Of a stretch of DNA of 64,000 nucleotides, positions 54,586 to 62,832 are shown in pieces; within the stretch, counting starts at the first letter, position 1; each line of letters opens with the position of its first letter. The position numbers were made by a program, and so were the translations under genes. The notes beneath the pieces are model-generated. The model did not search any database and was not told the DNA's origin. It saw only the letters and a list, made by a program, of their open reading frames with translations. This DNA is from Sulfurospirillaceae bacterium. Its GTDB lineage: Bacteria; Campylobacterota; Campylobacteria; Campylobacterales; Sulfurospirillaceae. The stretch is from positions 1-64,000 of the forward strand of contig JAQUGO010000010.1 of assembly GCA_028684065.1 (NCBI GenBank), read 5' to 3'.

Positions 54586-54682
54586 TGAATCCTTATTCTA
54601 AACTTGGGTATCTTTAATCTTGATAACATACAAAACTTGTTATATTGTCACAAACATTTAAAAATATATAAAGAGTAAACTA
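54586..54682 (+). promoter_or_regulatory. Gap with a possible promoter for the following glycosyltransferase gene
   Basis: A 97-base gap, long for this run. TTGATA at 54620-54625 and TATATT at 54641-54646 could be -35 and -10 elements, although the 15-base spacing is short. An AAAGAG ribosome-binding site lies before the ATG at 54683. Confidence 0.3.
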
Positions 54683-55435
54683 ATGAAATCAATAGTGTGT
54701 ATGAAATGGGGAACCCTTTACGGAGCTGATTATGTTAATACTTTATACAGTATGGTTAAACGAAATATTACTGGAGAATTTAGATTTGTTTGTTTAACAG
54801 ACAACCCCGTAGGCATTAATCCTGCTGTAGAGATTAGAGAATGCCCTTCTTTAGTTTTATCACCCGAGTATGCTGCTCATAAAACAGGTGGCTGGAGAAA
54901 ACTAACTTTATGGGATTCTTCTGTTTTTCACAAAGATGAAACTTGGGTATTTTTTGACTTAGATGTTATTATTGTCGATAATATCGATGCCTTATTTGAT
55001 TATGAACCTCAAGAAACATTTATTGTTATGCAAAATTGGACGCAAAAAGGTAAAAACATAGGCAATACGTCAGTGTTTAGATTTACAGTAGGGAAGCATG
55101 ATTATCTTTTTAATAATTTTTCTAAAAATTTTGCTCAGATTATCAATGACCCAGCAACAAAAAATGAACAAATCTATATTTCAAAAAATATTAGCAGTAT
55201 GAAATTTTGGCCAGATGAATGGTGTATCCTCTTCAAAGTACAGTGCATTCCACCCTTTCCTCAAAGATTATGGAAAGAGACAAGTATTCCTAAAGGAACA
55301 AAAGTTATTGCATTTCCTGGGGTTCCTAATCCTCATCAAGCAAAAGACGGTATATGGCCAGCCAAATGGTACAAAAAATTTTATAAGACTATCAAGCCCG
55401 CAACATGGATTAATGATTACTGGAAGGTTAATTAG
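54683..55435 (+). CDS. Putative GT-A fold glycosyltransferase
   Basis: 250 residues. KSIVCMKWGTLYGADYVNTL starts a nucleotide-binding domain, RFVCLTDNPVGI is typical of glycosyltransferases that read out a DXD motif, and WVFFDLDVIIVDNID at about 90-104 supplies Asp-Leu-Asp. The C-terminus (AFPGVPNPHQAKDGIWPAKWYKKF) contains the HQAK segment expected to contact the donor diphosphate. The exact CAZy family is not recognised. It is the last plus-strand gene and faces the GT10 gene tail to tail with a 4-base gap. Confidence 0.65.
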   Translation: MKSIVCMKWGTLYGADYVNTLYSMVKRNITGEFRFVCLTDNPVGINPAVEIRECPSLVLSPEYAAHKTGGWRKLTLWDSSVFHKDETWVFFDLDVIIVDNIDALFDYEPQETFIVMQNWTQKGKNIGNTSVFRFTVGKHDYLFNNFSKNFAQIINDPATKNEQIYISKNISSMKFWPDEWCILFKVQCIPPFPQRLWKETSIPKGTKVIAFPGVPNPHQAKDGIWPAKWYKKFYKTIKPATWINDYWKVN

Positions 55436-55439
55436 ATAC

Positions 55440-56459
55440 TCATAATCTAGCCATTAAGCTTTTAACAGCATTGGTGATTCTAAAATTAAAAAGTCGTAGT
55501 AAATCAGGGAGATATCTGACTCGCATGATTCTCCTTGAGTAGATTTTTTGATGAGGTGTCATCTCTGCTAATTCGGCCTTTTCAACAATCTTGCTAATCA
55601 TTGCCAATAGATTATACTCTTCAAGGACTCTACGTCTTGCTTCTTTCACAGCATCAAGCCTTCGCTCATATTCGCCCTCTTCTGAAATAATCTTTTTAAT
55701 TTTTTGAATAGAGCCAGACATATCGTTAATATCAATTTGAATTAAGCTTTCTTTGGGAAAATAGTTATAAACATTGGGGCATCCATGATAAATAGGTACT
55801 GTAAAACCTAAAAAAGCATCTGCAAGCTTTTCAGTCCATACATTATCTTCAATATGATTTTCAATGGCTACATGGAACTCATAATCATCCAATGCTTCTG
55901 CTTTTTTTTCAATCCATTTAAACCCTCTACCATACCTTTCTAACTCTGGAATTTCTTTTTCCATCATCGCGGTAAAAGCATAACGTAATTTATGCATCGT
56001 ATGTCCTTGCTGTTTATTAGAACATACGGTTGAAAGTTTTTTCGTTTTTGTAGGATGTGTTACACTAATAATTTCATTATAATCCTTTCCATAAAACCAA
56101 ACATTGCCCGTTTGAGAACGTAAAGCGTTAGGGTGTGGGAGAATTTTTTCATCTTGGTTGGTAATGAGATAATGAAACTGTTTAGCAAAAGCTCGTCCAT
56201 ACCGCGTAATAGAACTAGGCTCTGTCGTCACTAATATCGTATTTTCTTTTGGGCATTGCAATAATTCTATTCTATGAGGAATAATATGAGAAATATCATC
56301 AATAACAACTAGCCAATCGTAATTCTGTTCTAACGCATTAAATATAAAAGAACATTTCCCCCATGTTGCACTATTATTAATTGTCTGAGGAATAAAACAA
56401 GATTCTTCAAGGGTGGTACTATAACGACTTATTAACTTAACTCTTATACTTTTTTCCAT
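55440..56459 (-). CDS. Alpha-1,3/1,4-fucosyltransferase (GT10 family)
   Basis: 339 residues. The GT10 donor-binding signature is visible as FHVAIENHIEDN (195-206) followed by TEKLADAFLGFTVPIYHG (209-226), with GCPNVYNYFP next. The tail is basic (RRIMRVRYLPDLLRLF), as in Helicobacter enzymes that use it for membrane contact, but no heptad repeats are seen. It would use GDP-L-fucose from locus B to fucosylate GlcNAc or a related sugar. It lies on the minus strand, apart from the main loci. Confidence 0.88.
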   Translation of the reverse strand: MEKSIRVKLISRYSTTLEESCFIPQTINNSATWGKCSFIFNALEQNYDWLVVIDDISHIIPHRIELLQCPKENTILVTTEPSSITRYGRAFAKQFHYLITNQDEKILPHPNALRSQTGNVWFYGKDYNEIISVTHPTKTKKLSTVCSNKQQGHTMHKLRYAFTAMMEKEIPELERYGRGFKWIEKKAEALDDYEFHVAIENHIEDNVWTEKLADAFLGFTVPIYHGCPNVYNYFPKESLIQIDINDMSGSIQKIKKIISEEGEYERRLDAVKEARRRVLEEYNLLAMISKIVEKAELAEMTPHQKIYSRRIMRVRYLPDLLRLFNFRITNAVKSLMARL

Positions 56460-56490
56460 TTTTCTTTATTGTACCTTATGAATTTATCTA

Positions 56491-57018
56491 TTACTGAATA
56501 ATAATATTATAAATCATATTATACATTTCTTGAAAATTTTGCACAGTATCTGTGGGTACCATGATATTAACATCGCAAAATTCACCCATAACACTATTGG
56601 CTATGGTGCTAATACCTATCGTTTTACATCCCATATTCCGACCAAGACTTAAAGCTCTTAATACATTCTTACTGCAACCACTTGTTGAAAGACCTAATAA
56701 AATATCACCTTTTTTAGCTTTTATTTCAAGTTGTTTTTCAAAAATTTTATCAAAACCATTTTCATTAGCAATTTCTGTTATTATTCCAACATCATTGGTC
56801 AAAGAAAATGCAAAAAAAGGATTTTTTACATTGAGCTGATAGACCATTGTATTAGCATTATGCGCGTGAAGACCATTTCCAAAGACATAGAGATGATTGT
56901 TGTTTTTCAATGCTTCTTGAACTACTACCTTAGCCGTATAAATATAACTTTGTAAATTAGCAAAAACCTCTTCAGAGATGGCTTGATGCCGACGTATCTG
57001 ATCAATAATTTGTTGCAT
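56491..57018 (-). CDS. SIS-domain sugar-phosphate isomerase-like protein
   Basis: 175 residues. The fold is SIS: LYVFGNGLHAHNANTMVYQL, then KGDILLGLSTSGCSKNVLRAL at about 101-121 (STSG phosphate loop) and MGCKTIGIST. It resembles GmhA sedoheptulose-7-phosphate isomerase, but the usual GNGGSA loop reads GNGLHA, so the active site differs and the reaction may not be the same. It lies between the GT10 and TPR genes with the TPR gene abutting. Confidence 0.75.
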   Translation of the reverse strand: MQQIIDQIRRHQAISEEVFANLQSYIYTAKVVVQEALKNNNHLYVFGNGLHAHNANTMVYQLNVKNPFFAFSLTNDVGIITEIANENGFDKIFEKQLEIKAKKGDILLGLSTSGCSKNVLRALSLGRNMGCKTIGISTIANSVMGEFCDVNIMVPTDTVQNFQEMYNMIYNIIIQ

Positions 57019-57726
57019 TTATTCTTTCAACTCTTTCGTAATATCACTCAAAAGATTGGTATATTCAAGATAAGGAACTTCCTCTTTTTTGGAAATCAAG
57101 GCCTCTTTAGCACGCTTAAAGAAACGTCGTGCTTCTTCTAGATTTTTAACATCATAGGTTAAAATTTTTCCCAAATAATAGTTAGCATAAATATGAGAAG
57201 GTTCATGTTCAACAATTGTTTTCAGTTCTTCAATAGCACTATACGTTTGGCAATTTTTTTGTAAAGAAATAGAAAGTTTAAGACGAATTTCATCTTGCGT
57301 ATTATCCGCAGAAAGACTTTTACGGTACATGTACACTGCTTCGTTGAAAATACCCATCTCATAGTATCCATCACCCAATTTATTCCACAACTCTTTATCA
57401 TTAGTAGCGCCTGCTTGTTTACGAAGGTTGGTCACTTTTAATGCGAAAGGTAAAACACTCGCAATAGGGCTTTGTTGAACATTATGAGGGTCAACAGAAT
57501 ACGCATCAACCAAGATTTCAAACCCTTTGGCAATACGCCCTTGTTTGAGATAGATATTCGCCAATTGGAGCAAACACTTAGTATTTGTTGGTTCACTCAG
57601 TAAAATAGTTTCTATCGCTTCTTTTGCTTTATTGACATCAAAGCGTTCTACTTCACAAACAGTATACTCATTCGCATGTAAGTTTATTACTGTCAAGCAT
57701 ATAACAATAAAGATTTTGTAATACAT
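57019..57726 (-). CDS. Periplasmic TPR-repeat protein
   Basis: 235 residues with a signal peptide (MYYKIFIVICLTVINLHA then NEYTV). The mature part consists of tetratricopeptide repeats, visible as pairs such as CLLQLANIYLKQGRIAKGFE, LWNKLGDGYYEMGIFNEAVY and IYANYYLGKILTYD. TPR proteins of this type mediate protein contacts in the periplasm. No partner is evident. A TATAAT box lies upstream at 57756-57761 (minus strand). Confidence 0.85.
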   Translation of the reverse strand: MYYKIFIVICLTVINLHANEYTVCEVERFDVNKAKEAIETILLSEPTNTKCLLQLANIYLKQGRIAKGFEILVDAYSVDPHNVQQSPIASVLPFALKVTNLRKQAGATNDKELWNKLGDGYYEMGIFNEAVYMYRKSLSADNTQDEIRLKLSISLQKNCQTYSAIEELKTIVEHEPSHIYANYYLGKILTYDVKNLEEARRFFKRAKEALISKKEEVPYLEYTNLLSDITKELKE

Positions 57727-57755
57727 AAAACCTCAATAAAAATAGTCTTTATTGG

Positions 57756-57761
57756 ATTATA
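57756..57761 (-). promoter_or_regulatory. -10 box of the TPR/SIS/GT10 transcript
   Basis: On the minus strand the sequence reads TTTTGTATAATCC, an extended -10 with a perfect TATAAT, 30 bases before the ATG at 57726. No clear -35 is seen, which is normal for Campylobacterota promoters. Confidence 0.5.
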
Positions 57762-57823
57762 CAAAAGTTTTATAAAAGTCGTATGTCAACGAAAAATATT
57801 TCCTAAAAACTAAGCACTCTTAA

Positions 57824-57853
57824 AGTATCATTGGTTATAATAATCATGATACT
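57824..57853 (+). promoter_or_regulatory. Promoter of the cytochrome c gene, flanked by an 8-base inverted repeat
   Basis: A perfect TATAAT lies at 57836-57841. It is enclosed by AGTATCAT (57824-57831) and ATGATACT (57846-57853), exact inverted arms separated by 14 bases. The arrangement suggests an operator for a dimeric regulator that covers the -10 region. A strong ribosome-binding site (AAGGGGTG) follows before the ATG. Confidence 0.5.
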
Positions 57854-57873
57854 AAAACATAAGGGGTGATTAA

Positions 57874-58170
57874 ATGAAGAAAATTTGGACTATTTTGGCA
57901 ATCGCAGCAGTCTCTACTTTGATGGCAGCCGATGGTGAAGCAGTGTATAAATCAAAATGTTTTTCATGTCATGGAGACAAAGCAGCTAAAGCGGCTTTGA
58001 ACAAATCTCAAATTATAGCGGGTTGGGATCAAGCAAAGATTATCGCCTCTATTCAAGGGTATAAAAATGGTGAAGGTGGCCCAATGAAAGGGGTTATGAA
58101 GCCTATTGCCTCAGGACTTAGTGAAGATGATTTAAAAGCTGTAGCAGCAACCATATCTTCGTTTAAATAA
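57874..58170 (+). CDS. Small periplasmic class I cytochrome c (c553-like)
   Basis: 98 residues. A signal peptide (MKKIWTILAIAAVSTLMA) precedes a mature domain with one haem-binding motif, CFSCH, with cysteines at 29 and 32 and the axial His at 33; Met71 or Met75 in GGPMKGVM is the likely distal ligand. Length and layout match soluble electron carriers that feed terminal oxidases in Campylobacterota. Its neighbours are cbb3 oxidase maturation genes, consistent with a role as electron donor. Confidence 0.92.
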   Translation: MKKIWTILAIAAVSTLMAADGEAVYKSKCFSCHGDKAAKAALNKSQIIAGWDQAKIIASIQGYKNGEGGPMKGVMKPIASGLSEDDLKAVAATISSFK

Positions 58171-58179
58171 CTTAAAATT

Positions 58180-58202
58180 GCACGGGAGGCTTACTCCTGT
58201 GC
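58180..58202 (-). terminator. Hairpin terminator downstream of ccoS, possibly bidirectional
   Basis: GCACGGGAG (58180-58188) pairs with CTCCTGTGC (58194-58202) over 9 pairs including one G-T, with a 5-base loop. On the minus strand it is followed by AATTTTAAG, a short T-run, so it best serves the ccoI-ccoS transcript. It also lies just after the cytochrome c stop. Confidence 0.6.
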
Positions 58203-58220
58203 TCAACAATACTAAACTAT

Positions 58221-58463
58221 CTAATCTGGTGGTCTGTAACCTTTGGTTCGTTCTTCTTTTTGACGTAAAATCTGTGCTTTTTTCTGCTCCATTTTTACCG
58301 CATCTTGTAAAGACTCTTCACTATCAAATTGGGCACCATCGATAAATTTTTTTTGATCATCAAACTGGCCACTTCGAACGCCCCACAATAAAGCCCAAAG
58401 GCCAAAAGCGCCAAGCAATGTTGAAGCCCCAAGCATCATAGCGATTACCCATCCATCCATCAA
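58221..58463 (-). CDS. ccoS: cbb3-type cytochrome oxidase assembly protein CcoS
   Basis: 80 residues. One N-terminal membrane helix (VIAMMLGASTLLGAFGLWALLWGV) is followed by SGQFDD, the conserved CcoS segment, and a charged tail. CcoS is needed for cofactor insertion into cbb3 oxidase. The start overlaps the ccoI stop by 4 bases, the usual pairing. The C-terminal tail is longer than in many homologues. Confidence 0.92.
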   Translation of the reverse strand: MMDGWVIAMMLGASTLLGAFGLWALLWGVRSGQFDDQKKFIDGAQFDSEESLQDAVKMEQKKAQILRQKEERTKGYRPPD

Positions 58464-60892
58464 GCATCCTTTTTTGAAACAAATTTTAGCAGCGTAATAC
58501 GCATCGAATTACTGACCACAACGATAGAACTTAGCGACATCGAGAGGGCGGCAATGAGAGGAATTACATATCCACTCATTGCTAAAGGAATTGTAATAAA
58601 ATTATAGAGCAATGAAAAAATAAGATTTTCTTTCACACTGTGTAATGTTTTTCGCGCTATGATAAATGACTCATATAATGACTCTAAGGTATCACTGCGT
58701 AACACTATATCACTCACATCTATCGCCACATCGGCACCACTTCCCATGCTAATAGCAATTTCAGCTTTTGCAAGCGCAAGTGCGTCATTGATGCCATCAC
58801 CCACCATTACAACATTTTTGCCCTCTTTTTGTAAACCTTCTATGTATGCTGCTTTCTGAGCAGGAAGAAGTTCTGCTTCAACCGTATTTATGCCAACTTG
58901 ACATGCAATGGCTTGTGCGGCAGAGTGATGATCACCTGTGAGCATGACAATATCAAGCCCCAAATTTTTAAGTTTTTGAATACTTTCTTTAGCACCCAGT
59001 TTAGGGCTATCTTCCAATCCAAAAAGAGCGACTACTTCACTATCAATTGCCACAAAGAATTGACTTAAAGAGGCATATTCTAAAGGAATTTCAAACAAAA
59101 TACCCTCTTGTCTCATCATTTGTGCATTACCACCTACAATACTATGCCCCTCACATGTAGCTTTGATTCCCTTTGCTTCAATGCTTTTAACATTTTCAAG
59201 ATGCTTTGCTTGTAAACGTATCTCTTGTCCCAGTAAAAAAGCTTTGACTCCTTTACTAATTGGGTGTGTCGATTCCGATACTAAGGCATAAACTAAAGCA
59301 CTATCAAACGGTTTCAAAGAACTAAAATGCACAACCTCTGGGCTCCCTTTTGTAATGGTACCAGTCTTATCTAAAGCCAATACGGTACATTTTGCCATGG
59401 ATTCTAAAAATCCTGCTTCTTTAAAGAATATGCCTCTTTTCGCGGCTAATCCAAGACCTACTAAAGTTGCTACAGGTGTTGCAAGGCTAAGCGCACAAGG
59501 ACATGCAACTACAATGACTGAGATGGAAACAATCAATGCTTTTTCAAAAGAACCACTCATCATATACCACCCAGCAAAGGTGGTTATGGCTAATATAAAA
59601 ATTGTCATAGAAAAATAGCCTGAAATTCTATTGGCGAGCTTCTCAATCTGTGGTTTTTTGGTCATTGCATCTTCTAATAAAGAAACAATTTTACTAAGTG
59701 TTGAGGAAGAAAAAGTATGCGTTGAGCGATAGCGAATCACACTATCCAAACAAATTGAACCACTAAGAATTTTATCTCCCACACTTTGTAACTGAGGAAT
59801 AGACTCGCCTGTAAGACTGGAAAGGTCAAAAGAACCTTCACCACTTAAGATAATTCCATCAATAACTACCTTATCCCCAGCACGTACCTCAACAATTTCC
59901 CCAATGCTGACCGATTCAACGCTAGTAAGTATCTTTTCTTCATCTTTAATGATAGTGACCTCAGAGGGCATCGAGCTACCAAAAGCATCCAGTGTATCAA
60001 CAGCTTTTTTCTTCGTGAGCACTTCTAGATATTTTCCTGCAAAAACAAAAGTAATAATCATCGTCACCGAATCAAAATAGACTTCAGTATTTTTGCTAAA
60101 CATCGCATATACCGAAAAAATATAGGTTAAACTTGCTCCCGTTGCAACGAGTACATCCATATTGATATACCGATTTTTGATACCATAATAGGCCCCTTTA
60201 AAATAAACAGAACCTGTATAAAAAAGAGTTGGTGTGGCAAGAGCAAACTCTGCAAAATTGAGAATACTTTTAATATTACTTTGCATTCCTGTAAAATAGC
60301 CTGAATACTGTGCTATGGCAATCCACATGACATTCATCGTTGCAAAAATACCTACTAAAAGTTTGGAGTAATATTCCCTGCGTTGTGCATTAGCACGTTC
60401 TTCTTGCAAACTTGGATCATAAGGATATGCGTTATAGCCAATACTCCGAATCGTTGCAATAATCTCTGAAAGTTTGATAAGTGAATTATCCCATACAATC
60501 TTGGCTTTATGATTGGAATAGTTGATAGACACCTCAACAATGCCCTCTTTTTTTGAGAGAACTTTTTCATTTAGCCATACACACGCACTGCAATGAATGC
60601 CTTCAATAATGAGTGATATTTCACTCAATCCTTCACTATTTTGTTTGACATATTTTGAGACAAACCCTTCTAAATCAAACCGTGCAATATCATCAAAACT
60701 CTCTTTTGGTGGATCCAAGGTCACTTCACCCATTTTGTCATAAAATGTATCTAATCCTTCTTCCCGCAATAAATGAAAAATTCCTTGGCACCCTTTGCAA
60801 CAAAAGTAGTATGGAACTTGCATACTTCTATCTTCAATTAAAAAAGATTTCTCATATTCAAGGTGACAATGATCACAACGCTTTTTTTCCAT
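58460..60892 (-). CDS. ccoI: Copper-translocating P1B-type ATPase CcoI/FixI
   Basis: 810 residues. The N-terminus has a CDHCH pair and CCKGC (Cys 6, 9, 31, 32, 35), the treble-clef metal-binding domain specific to CcoI/FixI, then an HMA domain with GIHCSACVW (Cys 101, 104). Eight membrane helices follow, with TGES at 361-364, ACPCALS (Cys-Pro-Cys 464-466), DKTGT at 508-512 and GDGINDALAL. It exports copper for insertion into cbb3 oxidase. ccoNOQP are not in the window. Confidence 0.95.
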   Translation of the reverse strand: MEKKRCDHCHLEYEKSFLIEDRSMQVPYYFCCKGCQGIFHLLREEGLDTFYDKMGEVTLDPPKESFDDIARFDLEGFVSKYVKQNSEGLSEISLIIEGIHCSACVWLNEKVLSKKEGIVEVSINYSNHKAKIVWDNSLIKLSEIIATIRSIGYNAYPYDPSLQEERANAQRREYYSKLLVGIFATMNVMWIAIAQYSGYFTGMQSNIKSILNFAEFALATPTLFYTGSVYFKGAYYGIKNRYINMDVLVATGASLTYIFSVYAMFSKNTEVYFDSVTMIITFVFAGKYLEVLTKKKAVDTLDAFGSSMPSEVTIIKDEEKILTSVESVSIGEIVEVRAGDKVVIDGIILSGEGSFDLSSLTGESIPQLQSVGDKILSGSICLDSVIRYRSTHTFSSSTLSKIVSLLEDAMTKKPQIEKLANRISGYFSMTIFILAITTFAGWYMMSGSFEKALIVSISVIVVACPCALSLATPVATLVGLGLAAKRGIFFKEAGFLESMAKCTVLALDKTGTITKGSPEVVHFSSLKPFDSALVYALVSESTHPISKGVKAFLLGQEIRLQAKHLENVKSIEAKGIKATCEGHSIVGGNAQMMRQEGILFEIPLEYASLSQFFVAIDSEVVALFGLEDSPKLGAKESIQKLKNLGLDIVMLTGDHHSAAQAIACQVGINTVEAELLPAQKAAYIEGLQKEGKNVVMVGDGINDALALAKAEIAISMGSGADVAIDVSDIVLRSDTLESLYESFIIARKTLHSVKENLIFSLLYNFITIPLAMSGYVIPLIAALSMSLSSIVVVSNSMRITLLKFVSKKDA

Positions 60893-60925
60893 ACTGCTCT
60901 TTCATGACTTATAGTTAATACGAAA

Positions 60926-60931
60926 ATTATA
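60926..60931 (-). promoter_or_regulatory. -10 box of the ccoI-ccoS transcript
   Basis: The minus strand reads CACGATATAATTTTCG with a perfect TATAAT, 34 bases before the ccoI ATG. A GGTCAA stretch lies about 17-20 bases upstream of it and may act as a weak -35. Confidence 0.5.
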
Positions 60932-61031
60932 TCGTGACTTTTTAATAATTGACCTTAGAAAAGAGTACCTACGTGATAAAATAATGACACTTTTATACAC
61001 ATATAACTTATTTTCTGCGTCAAAAATATTC

Positions 61032-61043
61032 AATCAATTGATT
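61032..61043. promoter_or_regulatory. Palindrome AATCAATTGATT upstream of the SQR-like gene
   Basis: A perfect 12-base palindrome located 53-64 bases before the ATG at 61096, followed by TATAGAAT and TATTAT as possible -10 elements. It contains TTGAT/ATCAA half-sites like those of Crp/Fnr regulators, but the spacing is not that of a standard FNR box. Confidence 0.35.
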
Positions 61044-61095
61044 TTTTTCTTCCCATTAGTATAGAATTGTTTATTATCCAACACAAAGGAAGCAT

Positions 61096-62550
61096 ATGGC
61101 ACGAGTAGTTGTTTTAGGGGCTGGAATTTCAGGGCATACAGCCGCAATGTTTGCGAAACGAAAACTTGGCTCAAGCCATGAAGTCATTGTTGTTTCGCCA
61201 AATAGCAAATGGAACTGGATACCTTCAAATATCTGGGTTGGGGTTGGGCAAATGCGTCCTGAAGATGTCATTTTTGAATTAGAACCTGTCTATGATAAAT
61301 TGGGCATCTCTTTTAAGCAAGCCAAAGCCATTAGCATTCATCCTGAAGGTGATACCAACAGTAACAATGGTTTTGTCACAATCAAGTATACAGGACAAGG
61401 TAAAGAGGGGCAAAACGAACAGGTAGCGTATGATTATCTCATCAACGCCACAGGGCCAAAGCTCAATTTTGCAGCCACAGAAGGCTTAGGACCTGATAAA
61501 TTCACCCAATCAGTCTGTACCTATTCTCATGCACAAGAAGCCAATGAACATTTTCAAGAGGCTATCGAAAAGATGAAAAAAGGCGAAACACAACGCTTTT
61601 TGATAGGTACGGGACATGGTATGTGCACATGCCAAGGAGCTGCTTTTGAATACATCTTTAATATTGACCACGAATTACGTGCTCTTGGACTTCGAGATAA
61701 AGCAGAATTAACATGGATATCTAACGAATATGAGCTGGGTGATTTTGGCGTAGGCGGTATGCACATCAAACGCGGTGGTTACATTACCAATGGTAAAATC
61801 TTTGCAGAGTCTCTTTTTACAGAACGAGAGTTACACTGGATTACAAGAGCGCATGTTAATAAAATTGAAAAAGGTATTGCTCATTATGAAACACTTGAAG
61901 GTGAAGATAAAAGTGTAGAATTTGATTTTGCGATGCTCATTCCTCCTTTTGCAGGTGTTGGACTTAAAGCATTTGGAAAAGATGGTACGGATATTACTTC
62001 ACAACTTTTTGCAGCCAACGGCTTCTTAAAAGTAGATGCTGATTATACCCCAAAAGCTTTTGAACAGTGGAGTGCTAACGATTGGCCAAAAACCTATCAA
62101 AATCCTACCTATAAAAACCTCTTTGCATGTGGTATAGCATTTGCCCCTCCCCATGCGATTTCTAAACCACTTGTGAGCACCAAAGGTGTCAATATCTTCC
62201 CAACACCTCCACGAACAGGTATGCCCTCAGGCATCATTGGCAAAGCCGTAGCGCTTAGTATTGTCGATATGATCAATGGTGCGAGTGAGCCAACGCATCT
62301 AGCATCAATGTCACATATGGGTGCAGCATGTGTCGCAAGTGCGGGTAAAGGACTTTTTGGAGGAACGGCAGCATCTATTACGATGTATCCTGTTGTACCT
62401 GATTATGAAACTTACCCAGAATATGGCCGAGATATTAACTACACCACGGGCGAAATCGGTACTGCTGGACATTGGATTAAAGAGATTTTACACCATATGT
62501 TTTTATACAAAGCCAAAGCGAAGCCGTTTTGGTTTATTATCCCAGAATAA
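61096..62550 (+). CDS. sqr: Sulfide:quinone oxidoreductase family flavoprotein
   Basis: 484 residues. VVVLGAGISGHTAA (6-19) is the FAD-binding motif; WIPSNIWVGVG, YDYLINATGP, GHGMCTCQGAAFEYIF and the late NIFPTPPRTGMPSG fit the SQR-like branch of the disulfide oxidoreductase superfamily. Candidate redox cysteines are in SVCTYS, GMCTC, FACGIAF and GAACVAS. It would pass electrons from sulfide or a related thiol to quinone at the membrane face. A good AAAGGAAG ribosome-binding site precedes it. The SQR subtype is not determined. Confidence 0.85.
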   Translation: MARVVVLGAGISGHTAAMFAKRKLGSSHEVIVVSPNSKWNWIPSNIWVGVGQMRPEDVIFELEPVYDKLGISFKQAKAISIHPEGDTNSNNGFVTIKYTGQGKEGQNEQVAYDYLINATGPKLNFAATEGLGPDKFTQSVCTYSHAQEANEHFQEAIEKMKKGETQRFLIGTGHGMCTCQGAAFEYIFNIDHELRALGLRDKAELTWISNEYELGDFGVGGMHIKRGGYITNGKIFAESLFTERELHWITRAHVNKIEKGIAHYETLEGEDKSVEFDFAMLIPPFAGVGLKAFGKDGTDITSQLFAANGFLKVDADYTPKAFEQWSANDWPKTYQNPTYKNLFACGIAFAPPHAISKPLVSTKGVNIFPTPPRTGMPSGIIGKAVALSIVDMINGASEPTHLASMSHMGAACVASAGKGLFGGTAASITMYPVVPDYETYPEYGRDINYTTGEIGTAGHWIKEILHHMFLYKAKAKPFWFIIPE

Positions 62551-62561
62551 GGAATTTTGAT

Positions 62562-62723
62562 ATGCAAACCAATAGAAATCCATACGAACAGGCCTACTAT
62601 CCACCTAAACCACTTCCGAGTGTTGTTTTTATGCGCAAATGTGTCTTATGGCAAATTGTCAGATTTATCGTTATCAACCTTAAAATGCTTGTTGTCGTAT
62701 CCAAATCACACTCGAAGCATTAG
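62562..62723 (+). CDS. Small protein (53 residues) downstream of the SQR-like gene
   Basis: Starts at the ATG at 62562, 11 bases after the SQR-like stop, with AAGGA 8 bases upstream, so translation is well supported. The N-terminal half is polar and Pro/Tyr-rich (NPYEQAYYPPKPLPS); the C-terminal half is a hydrophobic stretch (VLWQIVRFIVINLKMLVVVS) ending in a His/Lys tail. It is followed directly by a strong terminator, so it is the last gene of the sqr transcript. I do not recognise the family; it could anchor or assist the flavoprotein. Confidence 0.65.
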   Translation: MQTNRNPYEQAYYPPKPLPSVVFMRKCVLWQIVRFIVINLKMLVVVSKSHSKH

Positions 62724-62729
62724 CCAAAA

Positions 62730-62770
62730 ATTAATAGTAAGAGCTACTCTTACTATTAATTTCTTTTTCA
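62730..62770 (+). terminator. Rho-independent terminator after the sqr transcript
   Basis: ATTAATAGTAAGAG (62730-62743) and CTCTTACTATTAAT (62747-62760) form a perfect 14-base stem with a 3-base loop, followed by TTCTTTTTC. An A-run before the stem could make it work on the other strand too. Confidence 0.9.
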
Positions 62771-62832
62771 AAACCTTTGTGCTAAAGTTAGACCCATATA
62801 TAAACAATAAAAAACGGCTCAGAGGAATGTGA

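Noticed and set aside
55436-55460. Weak hairpin between the convergent genes at 55435 and 55440
   Set aside because: Only about six pairs (TTAGAT/ATCTAG) and no T-run, so not reported as a terminator.
57331-57342. GTACATGTAC-type palindrome in the TPR gene
   Set aside because: It shares the ACATGT centre with the iterated palindrome but not the TTA/TAA flanks; counting such variants would blur the motif.
61032-61043. AATCAATTGATT as an FNR box upstream of the SQR-like gene
   Set aside because: The half-sites overlap rather than being separated by four bases, so it is kept only as an unassigned palindrome.
62557-62832. 91-codon frame after the SQR-like gene
   Set aside because: It runs through the perfect terminator hairpin and overlaps the better supported 53-residue frame, which has its own Shine-Dalgarno.
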